Origin: Prevotella sp.
GTDB taxonomy: Bacteria > Bacteroidota > Bacteroidia > Bacteroidales > Bacteroidaceae
DNA: 57,853 nt
Assembly: GCA_017554145.1 (NCBI GenBank)
Contig: JAFZIZ010000017.1
Location: forward strand, 1 to 57,853
Direction: 5' to 3'
This document shows, piece after piece, positions 15,301 through 24,087 of the stretch. Within the stretch, counting starts at the first letter, position 1; every line of letters begins with the position of its first letter. Both the position numbers and the translations under genes were made by a program. The notes below the pieces were generated by a model. That model saw only the letters and a list, made by a program, of their open reading frames with translations. It did no database searches and was not told where the DNA came from.

Positions 15301-15759
15301 ATGAAAGACAGAATTAAACACATCATGGAAGAGCAGCACATGAGTCAACAAGTGTTTGCCACTTTTATAGGATTGTCACCTGCAACCCTGAGTAGTATCT
15401 TCAATGGAAGGACCGCCCCTACCCTCAAAATTGTGGAGGCAATCAAAAATAAGATTCCTTCCATCAGTACTAATTGGCTTATCATGGGTACTGGAGATAT
15501 GTATGAAACCCCTATAGATGGGCGTTCTGACGATGGTTCTCCAGTTTCTAACACTCCTTATGAGACGATGCTTGACTTCGATCAGACTGTTCCGGAGCGC
15601 CCAAATGCCTCTTCTCAACAGAGTGTAAGAAATACACTTTCGGATAATCCTCCTCAAATTGTGAAAATAATTGACAAAGAGCCTCGAAAAGTGACAGAAA
15701 TAAGGGTCTATTACGATGATCAGACCTATGAGACTTTTGTTCCGATGAAGTCTAAATGA
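15301..15759 (+). CDS. XRE-family helix-turn-helix protein
   Basis: A 152-residue DNA-binding protein. Residues 1-60 form a Cro/C1-type helix-turn-helix (MSQQVFATFIGLSPATLSSIFNGRTAPTL) followed by the WLIMGTGDMY segment typical of phage-like and Bacteroidetes XRE regulators. The middle is low-complexity and the end (EIRVYYDDQTYETFVP) is a small conserved beta segment. It stands alone with its own promoter and terminator and is preceded by an AT-rich gap with iterated motifs it could bind. Its target genes are not evident. Confidence 0.85.
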   Translation: MKDRIKHIMEEQHMSQQVFATFIGLSPATLSSIFNGRTAPTLKIVEAIKNKIPSISTNWLIMGTGDMYETPIDGRSDDGSPVSNTPYETMLDFDQTVPERPNASSQQSVRNTLSDNPPQIVKIIDKEPRKVTEIRVYYDDQTYETFVPMKSK

Positions 15760-15791
15760 GAGCACATTTATTTGTGTTCTCATTTTTTTTT
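15756..15791 (+). terminator. Terminator overlapping the XRE stop codon
   Basis: An 11-bp stem with one G-U pair (15756-15766 with 15773-15783) followed by at least nine T. The stem includes the TGA stop codon. Confidence 0.85.
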
Positions 15792-15833
15792 TGTAATTTC
15801 GCACCCAATTAATAAATATAATAAGGTATATTT

Positions 15834-16610
15834 ATGAAGAAATATATTCTTGATTTGACGGTCAAGCAGTCGGAACGTATCAGTCCTAAGCATGTATTAC
15901 TGCGTCTGACAGACAGTAAACCGCTTCCAGAGATGCTGCCTGGTCAGTTTGTTGAGGTGCGTGTCGATGGCTCAGAGACGACATTCCTGCGCCGCCCTAT
16001 CTCTATCAACTATGTGGATAAGGAACAGAACGAGTTGTGGCTGATGGTGGCGATGATAGGTGATGGTACGCGTCGTCTGGGAGAACTGAAGGCTGGCGAT
16101 ACTGTCAATTGTGTATTACCCTTGGGTAACGGTTTTACAATGCCTCACTCGCAGGAGGAGCGTGTACTGCTCGTAGGCGGTGGTGTAGGCGTGGCACCTT
16201 TATTATATATGGGCGCTGAGATGCGTCAGGCAGGTATCGAGCCCACGTTCCTATTAGGTGCCCGTACGAAGGAAGACCTCTTGGAAATCGACCTGTTCAA
16301 GCAGTATGGACGTGTCTTGGTGACGACGGAAGACGGTTCTGAGGGCGAGAAAGGCTTTGTGACCAATCATTCCGTGTTGCAAAAGGAGCATTTCGACCGT
16401 ATTGCCACTTGTGGTCCTAAGCCGATGATGGTGGCAGTGGCTCGTTATGCGCATCAGGCAGACGTCGAGTGTGAGGCATCGTTGGAGAATATGATGGCAT
16501 GCGGCTTGGGTGCCTGTCTTTGTTGTGTGGAGAAGACCGTACAGGGCAACCTCTGTGTCTGCAAGGAAGGTCCGGTGTTTAACGTAAAACAGTTGTTATG
16601 GCAGATTTAA
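15834..16610 (+). CDS. pyrK: Dihydroorotate dehydrogenase electron-transfer subunit
   Basis: FAD- and 2Fe-2S-containing subunit that passes electrons from dihydroorotate oxidation (PyrD) to NAD+. The ferredoxin-reductase-like fold shows the FAD segment [11 protein letters not shown], the NAD-binding [13 protein letters not shown], and at the C-terminus the 2Fe-2S ligands in [14 protein letters not shown] and NLCVCKEGP. 258 residues, normal for the family. Its 3' end overlaps pyrD by 13 nt, so the heterotetramer subunits are translationally coupled. Confidence 0.95.
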   Translation: MKKYILDLTVKQSERISPKHVLLRLTDSKPLPEMLPGQFVEVRVDGSETTFLRRPISINYVDKEQNELWLMVAMIGDGTRRLGELKAGDTVNCVLPLGNGFTMPHSQEERVLLVGGGVGVAPLLYMGAEMRQAGIEPTFLLGARTKEDLLEIDLFKQYGRVLVTTEDGSEGEKGFVTNHSVLQKEHFDRIATCGPKPMMVAVARYAHQADVECEASLENMMACGLGACLCCVEKTVQGNLCVCKEGPVFNVKQLLWQI

Positions 16611-17503
16611 GCGTAAAGATAGGTCGTCTGGCACTGAAGAACCCAGTGATGACGGCATCAGGAACCTTTGGTTATGGTTTGGAGTTTGCTGACTTTATCC
16701 CACTTGATGGACTGGGTGGTATCATTGTCAAGGGTACGACTCTCCATCCTCGTGAAGGCAACGACTATCCCCGTATGGCAGAGACGCCGCAGGGGATGCT
16801 GAACTGTGTGGGTTTGCAGAATAAGGGTGTGGACTATTTCTGTGAGCATATCTATCCTCAGATCAAGGATATCGACACGAATATGATTGTCAACGTCAGT
16901 GGTTCGTCTCCTGAGGATTATGCCGAGTGTGCAGCCCGTATCGACGCTTTAGAGAAGATTCCTGCTATCGAATTGAATATCTCCTGTCCTAACGTTAAAG
17001 ACGGTGGTATGGCGTTCGGTGTGACCTGTGCTGGTGCCGAGAGTGTAGTAAAGGCTGTGCGTAAGCGTTATCACAAGACACTGATTGTGAAACTATCGCC
17101 CAATGTGACGAATATCGCGGAGATTGCCCGTGCCTGCGAAGCGCAGGGTGCCGATAGCGTGTCGCTTATCAATACGCTGATGGGTATGGCGATTGATATA
17201 GAGAAGCGTCGCACCGTTTTGAGTATTAATACTGGTGGACTGAGTGGTCCAGCCGTTAAACCTGTTGCTCTGCGAATGGTATGGCAAGTGGCAAAGGCAG
17301 TGAAGATACCTGTCGTAGGCTTGGGTGGTATCATGAATGCCAAGGATGCCATCGAGTTCCTGATGGCTGGTGCTACTGCGATAGAGATCGGTACGGCAAA
17401 CTTTATTGATCCTGCCGTTACTATTAAGGTACGCGATGGTATCAGTGATTGGCTCGACCAGCATGGATGCAAGTCTGTCACGGAGATTATTGGCTGTATT
17501 TAA
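16598..17503 (+). CDS. pyrD: Dihydroorotate dehydrogenase, NAD-dependent (class 1B) catalytic subunit
   Basis: FMN enzyme that oxidises dihydroorotate to orotate in pyrimidine synthesis. Class 1B is shown by its pairing with pyrK and by the active-site Cys in [16 protein letters not shown]. Other FMN/substrate motifs: [45 protein letters not shown]. 301 residues. It overlaps pyrK by 13 nt and is followed by a hairpin shared with the converging aroC gene. Confidence 0.96.
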   Translation: MADLSVKIGRLALKNPVMTASGTFGYGLEFADFIPLDGLGGIIVKGTTLHPREGNDYPRMAETPQGMLNCVGLQNKGVDYFCEHIYPQIKDIDTNMIVNVSGSSPEDYAECAARIDALEKIPAIELNISCPNVKDGGMAFGVTCAGAESVVKAVRKRYHKTLIVKLSPNVTNIAEIARACEAQGADSVSLINTLMGMAIDIEKRRTVLSINTGGLSGPAVKPVALRMVWQVAKAVKIPVVGLGGIMNAKDAIEFLMAGATAIEIGTANFIDPAVTIKVRDGISDWLDQHGCKSVTEIIGCI

Positions 17504-17535
17504 GTCGTAGTGTTTTTGGTAGTTATATAAAAAAC

Positions 17536-17563
17536 TTGAGAGCAGTCGTAAGACTGCTCTCAA
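17536..17563 (-). terminator. Terminator between pyrD and aroC
   Basis: A 12-bp perfect stem (17536-17547 with 17552-17563) with a 4-nt loop. The T-rich side lies to the left, so it is best oriented for the minus strand (aroC), although the stem may also stop pyrD transcripts. Confidence 0.75.
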
Positions 17564-17705
17564 CCAACACAAAAACTAAACTAGACTTAACTAAAAGCTA
17601 ATGGAGATTTTCACAAACCCTTCCCATAGCATTTGCAAAGATAATGTAAAATTTTGAATTGACAAGGGTTTTGTCGATTTTTTTTTCTGATAAAATGTAA
17701 ATAAA

Positions 17706-18782
17706 CTATAATTTTATAGTTTTATTCAACAGATAACAGTCTAACAGCGTCATCGCCGTCATTGCTTCCACAACGGGTACGGCACGAGGTAAAACACAGG
17801 GATCATGGCGTCCTTTTGCCGTGAGTTTTGTGGGATTACCAGCCGTATCTACTGTATTCTGTTCACGGAGTAGGGTAGCCACAGGTTTGAAAGCTACACG
17901 GAAGTAGATATCCTGTCCGTTGCTGATACCTCCCTGAATACCTCCACTGTGATTGGTCAGTGTCTTAATCTTACCGTATTCGTTGACGAAGACATCGTTC
18001 TGTTCAGAGCCTCGTGCAGATGCACCTTCGAAGCCTTCACCGTATTCAAAGCCTTTCACGGCATTGATACTCAGCATGGCGGCACCCAAAGCAGCATGTA
18101 ACTTGCCGAATTCTGGTTCGCCAATACCTGCCGGACAGCCTTTCACGACACAAGTAATCACACCACCGATGGTATCTCCCTCAGCCCTTACCTGTGTGAT
18201 GAGTTGCACCATCTCTGCTGCCTTGACAGGATCGGGACAACGTACGATATTCGTTTCCGTCAAAGAGAGGTCGTATTTCCGATAGTCACGCTCCAAAGCG
18301 ATAGTCCCAACCTGCGAGGTATAGGCCTGAATCTGAATGCCCAGTTGACGGAGTGCCAACTTAGCGAGGGCTCCAGCCACTACGCGACTGATAGTGATAC
18401 GCGCAGAAGACCTGCCGCCTCCACGATGGTCTCTATTCCCACCATATTTATAATGGTAGGTATAGTCTGCATGGGAAGGACGGAACAGTTGGCGCATATT
18501 CTCATAGTCCTGCGAGTGTTGGTTGGTGTTACGCACGATAAAACCGATAGGGCAACCTGTAGTACGCCCTTCAAACACGCCACTGAGCAGTTCCACCTGA
18601 TCGGCTTCCTGTCGACTGGTCGTGATACTGCTTTGTCCAGGACGACGACGATTCAGTTCACTCTGGATAAACTCCATGTCAATCTCGATGCCAGCAGGCA
18701 TACCGTCCACGACACCGCCAATGGCCTCGCCGTGACTCTCACCAAACGTCGTCAGTGTGAATATGTTACCAAATTTATTCAA
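17706..18782 (-). CDS. aroC: Chorismate synthase
   Basis: Converts EPSP to chorismate using reduced FMN; last common step of aromatic amino acid synthesis. 358 residues with all three family signatures: [31 protein letters not shown] and [15 protein letters not shown] with [10 protein letters not shown]. The initiation codon is TTG at 18782; the in-frame upstream codons are GAA, GAA, ATT, AGA and then a stop, so no ATG is available. This TTG is the last triplet of the octamer array between slyD and aroC. slyD lies upstream on the same strand and is probably co-transcribed. Confidence 0.93.
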   Translation of the reverse strand: MNKFGNIFTLTTFGESHGEAIGGVVDGMPAGIEIDMEFIQSELNRRRPGQSSITTSRQEADQVELLSGVFEGRTTGCPIGFIVRNTNQHSQDYENMRQLFRPSHADYTYHYKYGGNRDHRGGGRSSARITISRVVAGALAKLALRQLGIQIQAYTSQVGTIALERDYRKYDLSLTETNIVRCPDPVKAAEMVQLITQVRAEGDTIGGVITCVVKGCPAGIGEPEFGKLHAALGAAMLSINAVKGFEYGEGFEGASARGSEQNDVFVNEYGKIKTLTNHSGGIQGGISNGQDIYFRVAFKPVATLLREQNTVDTAGNPTKLTAKGRHDPCVLPRAVPVVEAMTAMTLLDCYLLNKTIKL

Positions 18783-18819
18783 TTCTTCAATTCTTTAATC
18801 CTTCAATTCTTCAATCTTT
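18780..18819 (-). repeat. Octamer array between slyD and aroC, supplying the aroC start codon
   Basis: Five 8-nt units read on the minus strand: AAAGATTG, AAGAATTG, AAGGATTA, AAGAATTG, AAGAATTG. It begins 3 nt after the slyD stop, and its last three bases are the TTG start of aroC. The same octamer occurs at 24085-24116 and 25021-25052. Confidence 0.85.
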
Positions 18820-18822
18820 CCT

Positions 18823-19425
18823 TTAGTGGCAGTGTCCACAGCCACAATCGTCGCCGTGCTTATGACTGCAGTCGCCATCGCAATTGCCGTCACAATCACC
18901 GTGATCGTGATGACAACCGCATCCGCAACCACCACTCATCCGTGCAATCATACCCTGAATCTCCTCGTTCGTTGCCTCACGATTCTCCAGAACCTTTCCT
19001 TCGAAATAGAGGGTTTCGCCTGCCAACGGATGGTTCAGGTCTACTTTCACCTTCTCTTCGCCAACCTCTACGACTCTGCCGTAGAAGTGATTGCCGTCTT
19101 CGTTCTGCAGGGGAATCACGGCATCCACGTAGATATGCTCATGGTCGAAATGTCCATTGATAGAGAATATCTCACGATCCAGGTCTATCACATGAGCCTC
19201 TTCATAGTCGCCGTATGCCTCTTCTTTGGGCAGTGCGAAATCAAACGTGGCGTCTTTCTCCAAGTCGACAAGTTGTTTCTCGAAGGAATCCAAGGCAATG
19301 CCGAAACCGCTGATAAAGTGGAAAGGCTGCTCTGCCGTCGCCTCTTCCATCAGTTCCTTGCCATTGTTGCCATCCACGTAGAGACGATAGCTCACGGCAA
19401 TGTATTTGTTAGGTGTTTTGTTCAT
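18823..19425 (-). CDS. slyD: FKBP-type peptidyl-prolyl isomerase, SlyD-like
   Basis: Cytoplasmic prolyl isomerase and chaperone with an insert-in-flap domain (about residues 75-130). Conserved segments include YRLYVDG, FHFISGFGIALDSFEKQL and the flap-flanking KVDLNHPLAGETLYFEGKV. The C-terminal 35 residues are Cys/His-rich (GGCGCGCHHDHGDC, then CGCGHCH), the nickel/zinc-binding tail typical of SlyD. It has its own promoter at 19454-19483 and is probably co-transcribed with aroC. Confidence 0.9.
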   Translation of the reverse strand: MNKTPNKYIAVSYRLYVDGNNGKELMEEATAEQPFHFISGFGIALDSFEKQLVDLEKDATFDFALPKEEAYGDYEEAHVIDLDREIFSINGHFDHEHIYVDAVIPLQNEDGNHFYGRVVEVGEEKVKVDLNHPLAGETLYFEGKVLENREATNEEIQGMIARMSGGCGCGCHHDHGDCDGNCDGDCSHKHGDDCGCGHCH

Positions 19426-19453
19426 ATTCTATTTCACTTTTGTATTTGGGGCT

Positions 19454-19483
19454 CAAAGGTACGAATTTATTTTGAAATAGGCA
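19454..19483 (-). promoter_or_regulatory. slyD promoter
   Basis: On the minus strand: TTG (19483-19481), 19-nt spacer, TACCTTTG (19461-19454), 28 nt before the slyD ATG. Confidence 0.7.
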
Positions 19484-19590
19484 AAAAACGAGGCTGTTTT
19501 CCGTCTAAATCATGAAATTTTCAATAAAAGCCCGATTCTTTGACTGAGGTCAAGAATTTGGTATGTTTGCGCACACAGCACCCTAAAAAG

Positions 19591-19622
19591 TTTGGAACAT
19601 AACGAAAAACACCCTACCTTTG
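19591..19622 (+). promoter_or_regulatory. Promoter of the small secreted protein gene
   Basis: TTTG (19591-19594), 20-nt spacer, TACCTTTG (19615-19622): full consensus. The 5' UTR of about 115 nt contains GCCCC (19662-19666) able to pair with GGGGC (19703-19707), and a 32-codon ORF (19710-19808) that overlaps the real start in another frame. Apart from this and the slyD promoter, 19426-19743 shows nothing coding. Confidence 0.75.
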
Positions 19623-19743
19623 CATCGTCAATCAGAGAAATCTGAGCGATAAGGATAACGAGCCCCATATAATAAATAATAAGGTAACACACAAACAAAA
19701 AAGGGGCGTATGTATAATTTAAAGAAAAGAAAGGGTAACGAAA

Positions 19744-20115
19744 ATGAAAAGATTGTTTTTAACCGTAGCAACGATGTTGAGCATGACGCTTACATTTGCT
19801 GGAAATGAGAACATGAACAGTGTAAACACTGTAGACAATGAGAAGGTTTACGACCTTAGTGTGAACATCGCTCGATTGAGTAAGGCATTGCACCTCAAGG
19901 ACGATCAGGTAGAGGCAGTAGCCGAGATTCACAAGACCTTCTGCTCTGAGATGGTATTCGCCACTCGCTATGATGAGGCAGAGCGTGACGCTCGTGTTGA
20001 CGCAGCCATCAAGAAGGATCTGGGCTTCATGGACTACATTCTCGAGCGCGATCAGTACAAGACCTACGTTAGGTTGCTGAATGCCACCATGAACAATCGT
20101 GGATTGAACAAGTAA
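19744..20115 (+). CDS. Small secreted protein of unknown function
   Basis: A 123-residue protein with a Sec signal peptide (about residues 1-20) and a mostly helical mature part. No enzymatic motif is seen. The pattern LSKALHLKDDQVEAVAEIHKTF, a charged turn, then a Tyr-containing helix ending in LNATMNNRGLN resembles conserved Bacteroidetes hypothetical proteins and loosely the LTxxQ periplasmic helical family; I cannot name it. Strong promoter, long leader and a strong terminator suggest high or regulated expression. Confidence 0.75.
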   Translation: MKRLFLTVATMLSMTLTFAGNENMNSVNTVDNEKVYDLSVNIARLSKALHLKDDQVEAVAEIHKTFCSEMVFATRYDEAERDARVDAAIKKDLGFMDYILERDQYKTYVRLLNATMNNRGLNK

Positions 20116-20149
20116 TGATTTAGTTAGAGATTATAAACAGGATTAACGG

Positions 20150-20185
20150 AGCCACTGCCCTCAACGTAGGGTGGTGGCTTTTTCT
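20150..20185 (+). terminator. Terminator after the small secreted protein gene
   Basis: A 12-bp stem with two G-U pairs (20150-20161 with 20168-20179), 6-nt loop, followed by a T-rich tract. Confidence 0.85.
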
Positions 20186-20213
20186 TTTTTTTCTAAAAAT
20201 ATCATGATGTGTC

Positions 20214-20243
20214 TTGTCTTTTACGCGAAAATTATTAATTTTG
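20214..20243 (+). promoter_or_regulatory. Promoter of the M48 peptidase gene
   Basis: TTG (20214-20216), 19-nt spacer, TAATTTTG (20236-20243), 27 nt before the ATG. Confidence 0.65.
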
Positions 20244-20270
20244 CAAACAGAAACTTAAAACCAACGGAAT

Positions 20271-21155
20271 ATGAAAAACGTAAAGACGATTCTTTTATCT
20301 GTCGTCGCACTGATATTAGTCAGTTGCGGTACGACCTCAACAGTGCCCATTACGGGACGTAAGCAAAGTTTAATGGTGAGCGATGAAGAAGTGCTCAGCC
20401 TGAGTAATCAGCAGTATCAGGAGTATATGAAGACGGCAAAGGCTTCTACCAATGCGACACAGACTGCGATGGTGAAGCGAGTAGGGCAGAACCTTGCCAA
20501 TGCTGTGGTGAGCTATCTGAATGCCAACGGCTTGGGCGCAGAGGTATCACAGTATAAGTGGGAGTTCAACCTCGTGCAGGATAAGCAGGTGAACGCCTTC
20601 TGTATGCCTGGTGGAAAGATTGTGGTGTATGAAGGTATTCTGCCTGTGACGCAGGATGAGGCTTCGTTGGCTATCGTGCTGGGTCATGAGATAGCCCATG
20701 CTGTTGCCAAGCACTCGGCAGAACGCTTAAGCAATGCCTACAAGCAGCAGTATGGTATGCAGATTCTCAGTGCTGTGGCTGTAGGAGCAGGAGCCAGTAC
20801 CACACTTACCCAACTGGGTACGCAGGTATTGGGCGTTGGTGCTCAGGCGTGGTCATCAGGTTTCTCTCGCAAACAGGAGAGCGAGGCCGACCACATGGGA
20901 CTGATCTTTGCTGCAATGGCAGGTTACGACCCACAGGTGGCTGTGAACTTCTGGCAGCGTATGTCATCGGCAACAGGTGGAGGTTCTTCCTCTATCTTCA
21001 GCGATCACCCCACAGATGCCACTCGTATCAAGCAGATTCAGGGTTGGTTGCCTGAGGCACAGAAGTATTACAAGCCCCAAGCCTCTACAGGTAAGAAGTC
21101 TTCCACAAAGTCTTCGGGCAAGACCATTAAGATTTCCTCTAAGAAGAAAAAGTAG
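20271..21155 (+). CDS. M48 family metallopeptidase, lipoprotein
   Basis: Zinc metallopeptidase with a lipoprotein signal (LVSC, Cys19), so it acts in the periplasm or outer membrane like BepA/LoiP-type proteins. The zinc motif is LGHEIAHAVAKH (HEIAH at 139-143), with the third ligand in ESEADHMG. 294 residues with a basic Lys/Ser tail. Likely a quality-control protease for envelope proteins. It is followed 2 nt later by the C1 peptidase gene, forming a two-gene proteolysis operon. Confidence 0.9.
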   Translation: MKNVKTILLSVVALILVSCGTTSTVPITGRKQSLMVSDEEVLSLSNQQYQEYMKTAKASTNATQTAMVKRVGQNLANAVVSYLNANGLGAEVSQYKWEFNLVQDKQVNAFCMPGGKIVVYEGILPVTQDEASLAIVLGHEIAHAVAKHSAERLSNAYKQQYGMQILSAVAVGAGASTTLTQLGTQVLGVGAQAWSSGFSRKQESEADHMGLIFAAMAGYDPQVAVNFWQRMSSATGGGSSSIFSDHPTDATRIKQIQGWLPEAQKYYKPQASTGKKSSTKSSGKTIKISSKKKK

Positions 21156-21157
21156 TC

Positions 21158-22552
21158 ATGAGAAAGACAACAATACTGGCGGCACTCGCTTTTACCCTGA
21201 CGGCGATTGCGCAGACGCCCAATGGCGGCATCTCCGAACAGATGCTTCAGCAGATACAACAGCAGAACGCTCCGACAGCTTCCAGCAAGGCGTTGCGTAA
21301 TGCTATTGCCTCGAATGCCATCGATAATCTGGCTAAGAATCATGCGAATGCTGGTGAACTGGATACGTATTTCAGTATCGAGACGAAGAAACAGTCTATC
21401 CACGACCAGCAGTCGAGTGGTCGTTGTTGGATGTTCAGTGGACTCAATGTGCTACGTGCCAATTTCGCCAAACGTACTGATTCGCTGACGGTGGAGTTCT
21501 CACAGGACTATCTCTTCTTCTACGACCAGTTGGAGAAAGCCAACCTCTTCCTGCAAGGGGTGATAGATACAGGCAAGCAACCTATCGATGACCTGCGTGT
21601 GCAGTTCTTCTTCAAGAATCCTATTGGTGATGGTGGAACCTTCTGTGGTGTTGCCGACTTAGCAGAGAAATACGGACTTGTGCCGATGGCTGTTCAGCCG
21701 GAGACTTACTCTGCAGAGAGCACGTCACGTATGGCGGCTATTATTAAGTCGAAACTGCGTGAACAGGGCTTGCAACTGCGTAAGATGATAGCAGACGGAA
21801 AGAAACCTGCCGATATCCAGAAGGCAAAGACAGAAGCCCTTTCAAAAATCTATGGTATGCTGGTAATGACATTGGGCGAACCCGTCAAGGAGTTTACTTA
21901 TGCCTTCAAGAAAGACGGCAAGCAAGTGACGGAAACCAAGACATACACTCCGAAGTCATTCTATCAGGAAGTGGTGGGCGGACCTATCAACGATACCTTC
22001 ATCATGGTGATGAACGACCCTCGTCGCCCTTATTACAAGACTTTCGAAGTGGAATACGACCGTCATACCTACGACGGACATAACTGGAAATACCTCAACC
22101 TACCGATGGACGACATTGAGCAGTTGGCGATTGCCTCCCTGAAGGATGGCCGTAAACTCTATTCGAGTTATGATGTTGGTAAGCAGTTGGACCGTAAGCG
22201 TGGCTATGCCGATACAGAGAATTTCGATTACGAGTCGCTGTTCAATACCACCTTTGGTATGACGAAGGCAGAACGCATCAGCACGTTTGACAGTGGTTCT
22301 ACCCATGCGATGACCCTCACGGCTGTCGACCTTGATGCCAACGGCAAGGCACGTAAGTGGAAAGTAGAGAACTCGTGGGGTGCATCTTGGGGACAGCAAG
22401 GCTGTTTGATTATGACAGACCGTTGGTTCCGTGAGTATATGTTCCGCCTCGTAGTCGATAAGCAATATGTCTCTGCGAAACTCCTGAATGACTATGAGCA
22501 GAAGTCAATCATGGTGATGCCAGAAGATCCATTGTTCTTGGAAGACAGGTAA
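21158..22552 (+). CDS. C1-family aminopeptidase (bleomycin hydrolase/PepC-like), exported
   Basis: Papain-type cysteine peptidase of the bleomycin hydrolase/PepC branch. The catalytic Gln and Cys are in DQQSSGRCWMFSGLN (Cys90), the His in STHAMTLTAV, and the Asn in WKVENSWGASWG. An N-terminal signal peptide (about residues 1-19) places it outside the cytoplasm, unlike classical PepC. 464 residues is normal. Co-transcribed with the M48 peptidase gene. Probably trims peptides for uptake. Confidence 0.92.
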   Translation: MRKTTILAALAFTLTAIAQTPNGGISEQMLQQIQQQNAPTASSKALRNAIASNAIDNLAKNHANAGELDTYFSIETKKQSIHDQQSSGRCWMFSGLNVLRANFAKRTDSLTVEFSQDYLFFYDQLEKANLFLQGVIDTGKQPIDDLRVQFFFKNPIGDGGTFCGVADLAEKYGLVPMAVQPETYSAESTSRMAAIIKSKLREQGLQLRKMIADGKKPADIQKAKTEALSKIYGMLVMTLGEPVKEFTYAFKKDGKQVTETKTYTPKSFYQEVVGGPINDTFIMVMNDPRRPYYKTFEVEYDRHTYDGHNWKYLNLPMDDIEQLAIASLKDGRKLYSSYDVGKQLDRKRGYADTENFDYESLFNTTFGMTKAERISTFDSGSTHAMTLTAVDLDANGKARKWKVENSWGASWGQQGCLIMTDRWFREYMFRLVVDKQYVSAKLLNDYEQKSIMVMPEDPLFLEDR

Positions 22553-22580
22553 GTAATTAGCATTTTTTAACTAAAACATT

Positions 22581-22616
22581 GGGGAGGTGTACCGACTTTT
22601 GGGACACCTCCCCTTT
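22581..22616 (+). terminator. Hairpin after the C1 peptidase gene
   Basis: A 10-bp perfect stem (22581-22590 with 22604-22613) and a 13-nt loop, followed by TTTACTTTT. The T-tract overlaps the -7 box TACTTTTG (22616-22623) of the next small ORF. Confidence 0.65.
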
Positions 22617-22623
22617 ACTTTTG
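22616..22623 (+). promoter_or_regulatory. -7 box in front of a 27-codon ORF
   Basis: TACTTTTG followed by CATCC, matching TAnnTTTG, 34 nt before the ATG at 22657. No good TTG is found at the normal spacing. Confidence 0.45.
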
Positions 22624-22656
22624 CATCCGAAATTACAAACTTAAAAGAAATGCTTT

Positions 22657-22740
22657 ATGATTAGTTTATTATTTATTTGTGCTATTTTGATAGCGTGTGG
22701 TGATCTCTTCGTTGGTTATATGGATGCATTAAACAAGTAG
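22657..22740 (+). CDS. Candidate 27-residue membrane peptide
   Basis: The ORF encodes MISLLFICAILIACGDLFVG and seven more residues ending in ALNK. The first 15 residues are hydrophobic, and IACG resembles a lipobox, so it could be a tiny lipoprotein or membrane peptide. It has a -7 box upstream and lies between two converging genes where nothing else is encoded. A competing ATG at 22650 gives only a 4-codon ORF. No family recognised. Confidence 0.35.
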   Translation: MISLLFICAILIACGDLFVGYMDALNK

Positions 22741-22771
22741 TGCGATGAACAAGTTAGTAGAATACTTATAG

Positions 22772-23872
22772 TCACTCCTGCTTCTCTTCCACTTTCTCCT
22801 TCTCCTTTTTAATCACGTAGCGTTGATAGTAGGTGAGGAGGAGGGTAGTCATAGGGAGGGCAATGATCATGCCGAGCATGCCGAGGAGGGAGCCCCAGAT
22901 GGAGAGGGAGAGAAGGATGATGGCGGCGTTGAGTCCCATCACCTTACCCATAATCTTCGGGGTGAGGAAGGTGTCCTGTATAAGTTGTACTACACCGAAG
23001 ACGATGACAACCATCAGCATGATGAGCCAGAAACTCTGACCTGTATCTGCTGCCTTGACAATTGCCAAAAGGATGGCAGGAATGAAACCAATCAACTGCA
23101 GGTAGGGCACCATATTCAGCAGACCGATGAACATGCCGAGTCCAATAGCCATGGGGAAGTCGATGATCAAGAAGCCGATGCTGAACAGTACGCCGACACA
23201 GAAGGCTACCAAGCCCTGTCCACGGAAATACTTGTTCATACCTTCCGTGACGTCAGCCACCAGTCGTACGGCCATGCCGCGATAACGCGCAGGCAACAGG
23301 TCGGGCCATCCCTTCGTGAACTTCTCATAATCGAGCAGGATGAAGAGGGTATAGATAATGACCATCGCGAAGGTGACCAGTCCGGAGAGGGCACTGAATG
23401 AACTCATAATGACATCCCATACCTTTGGCATCGTCTCCTTGATGGTATTGATGAATCCGTCTTGCGTGACAATCGCCTTGATATCCTCCGTCGACATATG
23501 CTCATGGATGAACATCTCTATCTGGTCAGGAATATTGCTCATCAGCGAGTCTTTGGTGATATATTCTATCAGCATGTCCTTCACACGTATACTCTCCTCG
23601 ACGATAGGTGGTATCATGAGCCAGAAAACACCTGTGAGGACAGCAGCCACCGTGATAAAGGTACAGAGAATACCCACGATGCGATAGCGCAGTTTACAGC
23701 GATACTGGAAGAACTTCACCAGCGGGAACAGAATATAGGCTATCAGCCACGCCAGGAAGAAGGGTAGGAGTACGCCACTCAAGCGTTGGAGCAGCAGGTA
23801 GGCTCCTACAAAACCAAGTACCACCAAGGCACCACGTACGAACGAATCGAAGGTTATTTGTTTACGTTCCAT
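22772..23872 (-). CDS. AI-2E family transporter (PerM/YdiK-like)
   Basis: A 366-residue polytopic membrane protein with about eight helices; a large soluble loop (about residues 85-150) and the conserved C-terminal block MIGLLNMVPYLQLIGF-like, FGVVQLIQDTFLTPKIMGK and NAAIILLSLSIWGSLLGMLG define the family. Members export autoinducer 2 or act as ion antiporters; the substrate here is unknown. The C-terminus is highly charged (Lys/Glu). Transcribed divergently from the Phe/Tyr operon. Confidence 0.88.
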   Translation of the reverse strand: MERKQITFDSFVRGALVVLGFVGAYLLLQRLSGVLLPFFLAWLIAYILFPLVKFFQYRCKLRYRIVGILCTFITVAAVLTGVFWLMIPPIVEESIRVKDMLIEYITKDSLMSNIPDQIEMFIHEHMSTEDIKAIVTQDGFINTIKETMPKVWDVIMSSFSALSGLVTFAMVIIYTLFILLDYEKFTKGWPDLLPARYRGMAVRLVADVTEGMNKYFRGQGLVAFCVGVLFSIGFLIIDFPMAIGLGMFIGLLNMVPYLQLIGFIPAILLAIVKAADTGQSFWLIMLMVVIVFGVVQLIQDTFLTPKIMGKVMGLNAAIILLSLSIWGSLLGMLGMIIALPMTTLLLTYYQRYVIKKEKEKVEEKQE

Positions 23873-23948
23873 ATCTTAATATTATATATATGTCATTGTC
23901 TTAGCGTTTGCAAATTTACATGTTTTTTTCGATTTTTCTTTCAAAATG

Positions 23949-23980
23949 TTTGCGTAATTGCAGAAAAAGTTATACTTTTG
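23949..23980 (+). promoter_or_regulatory. Promoter of the Phe/Tyr operon
   Basis: TTTG (23949-23952), 20-nt spacer, TACTTTTG (23973-23980), full Bacteroidetes consensus, 29 nt before the leader-peptide ATG. Confidence 0.8.
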
Positions 23981-24009
23981 CAGCCGATAAGATAAAAAAC
24001 GACTGAAAG

Positions 24010-24087
24010 ATGTTGAATATGAACGCTTACTTTTACGGCTATTACTTTTACTTTACAAGCAATTGTGAAGCGGTTGGTCGTATGTAA
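24010..24087 (+). CDS. Phe/Tyr leader peptide of the pheA operon attenuator
   Basis: A 25-residue ORF containing NAYFYGYYFYFTSN: eight Tyr/Phe codons in nine. It lies between the promoter and a terminator hairpin ahead of pheA. Ribosome stalling at these codons when charged tRNA-Phe or tRNA-Tyr is scarce would leave 24063-24073 free to pair with the terminator's 5' arm. An octamer array starts exactly at its stop codon, as seen after other real genes here. Composition and position are seen directly; the regulatory role is inferred from the classical pheL/trpL mechanism. Confidence 0.85.
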   Translation: MLNMNAYFYGYYFYFTSNCEAVGRM

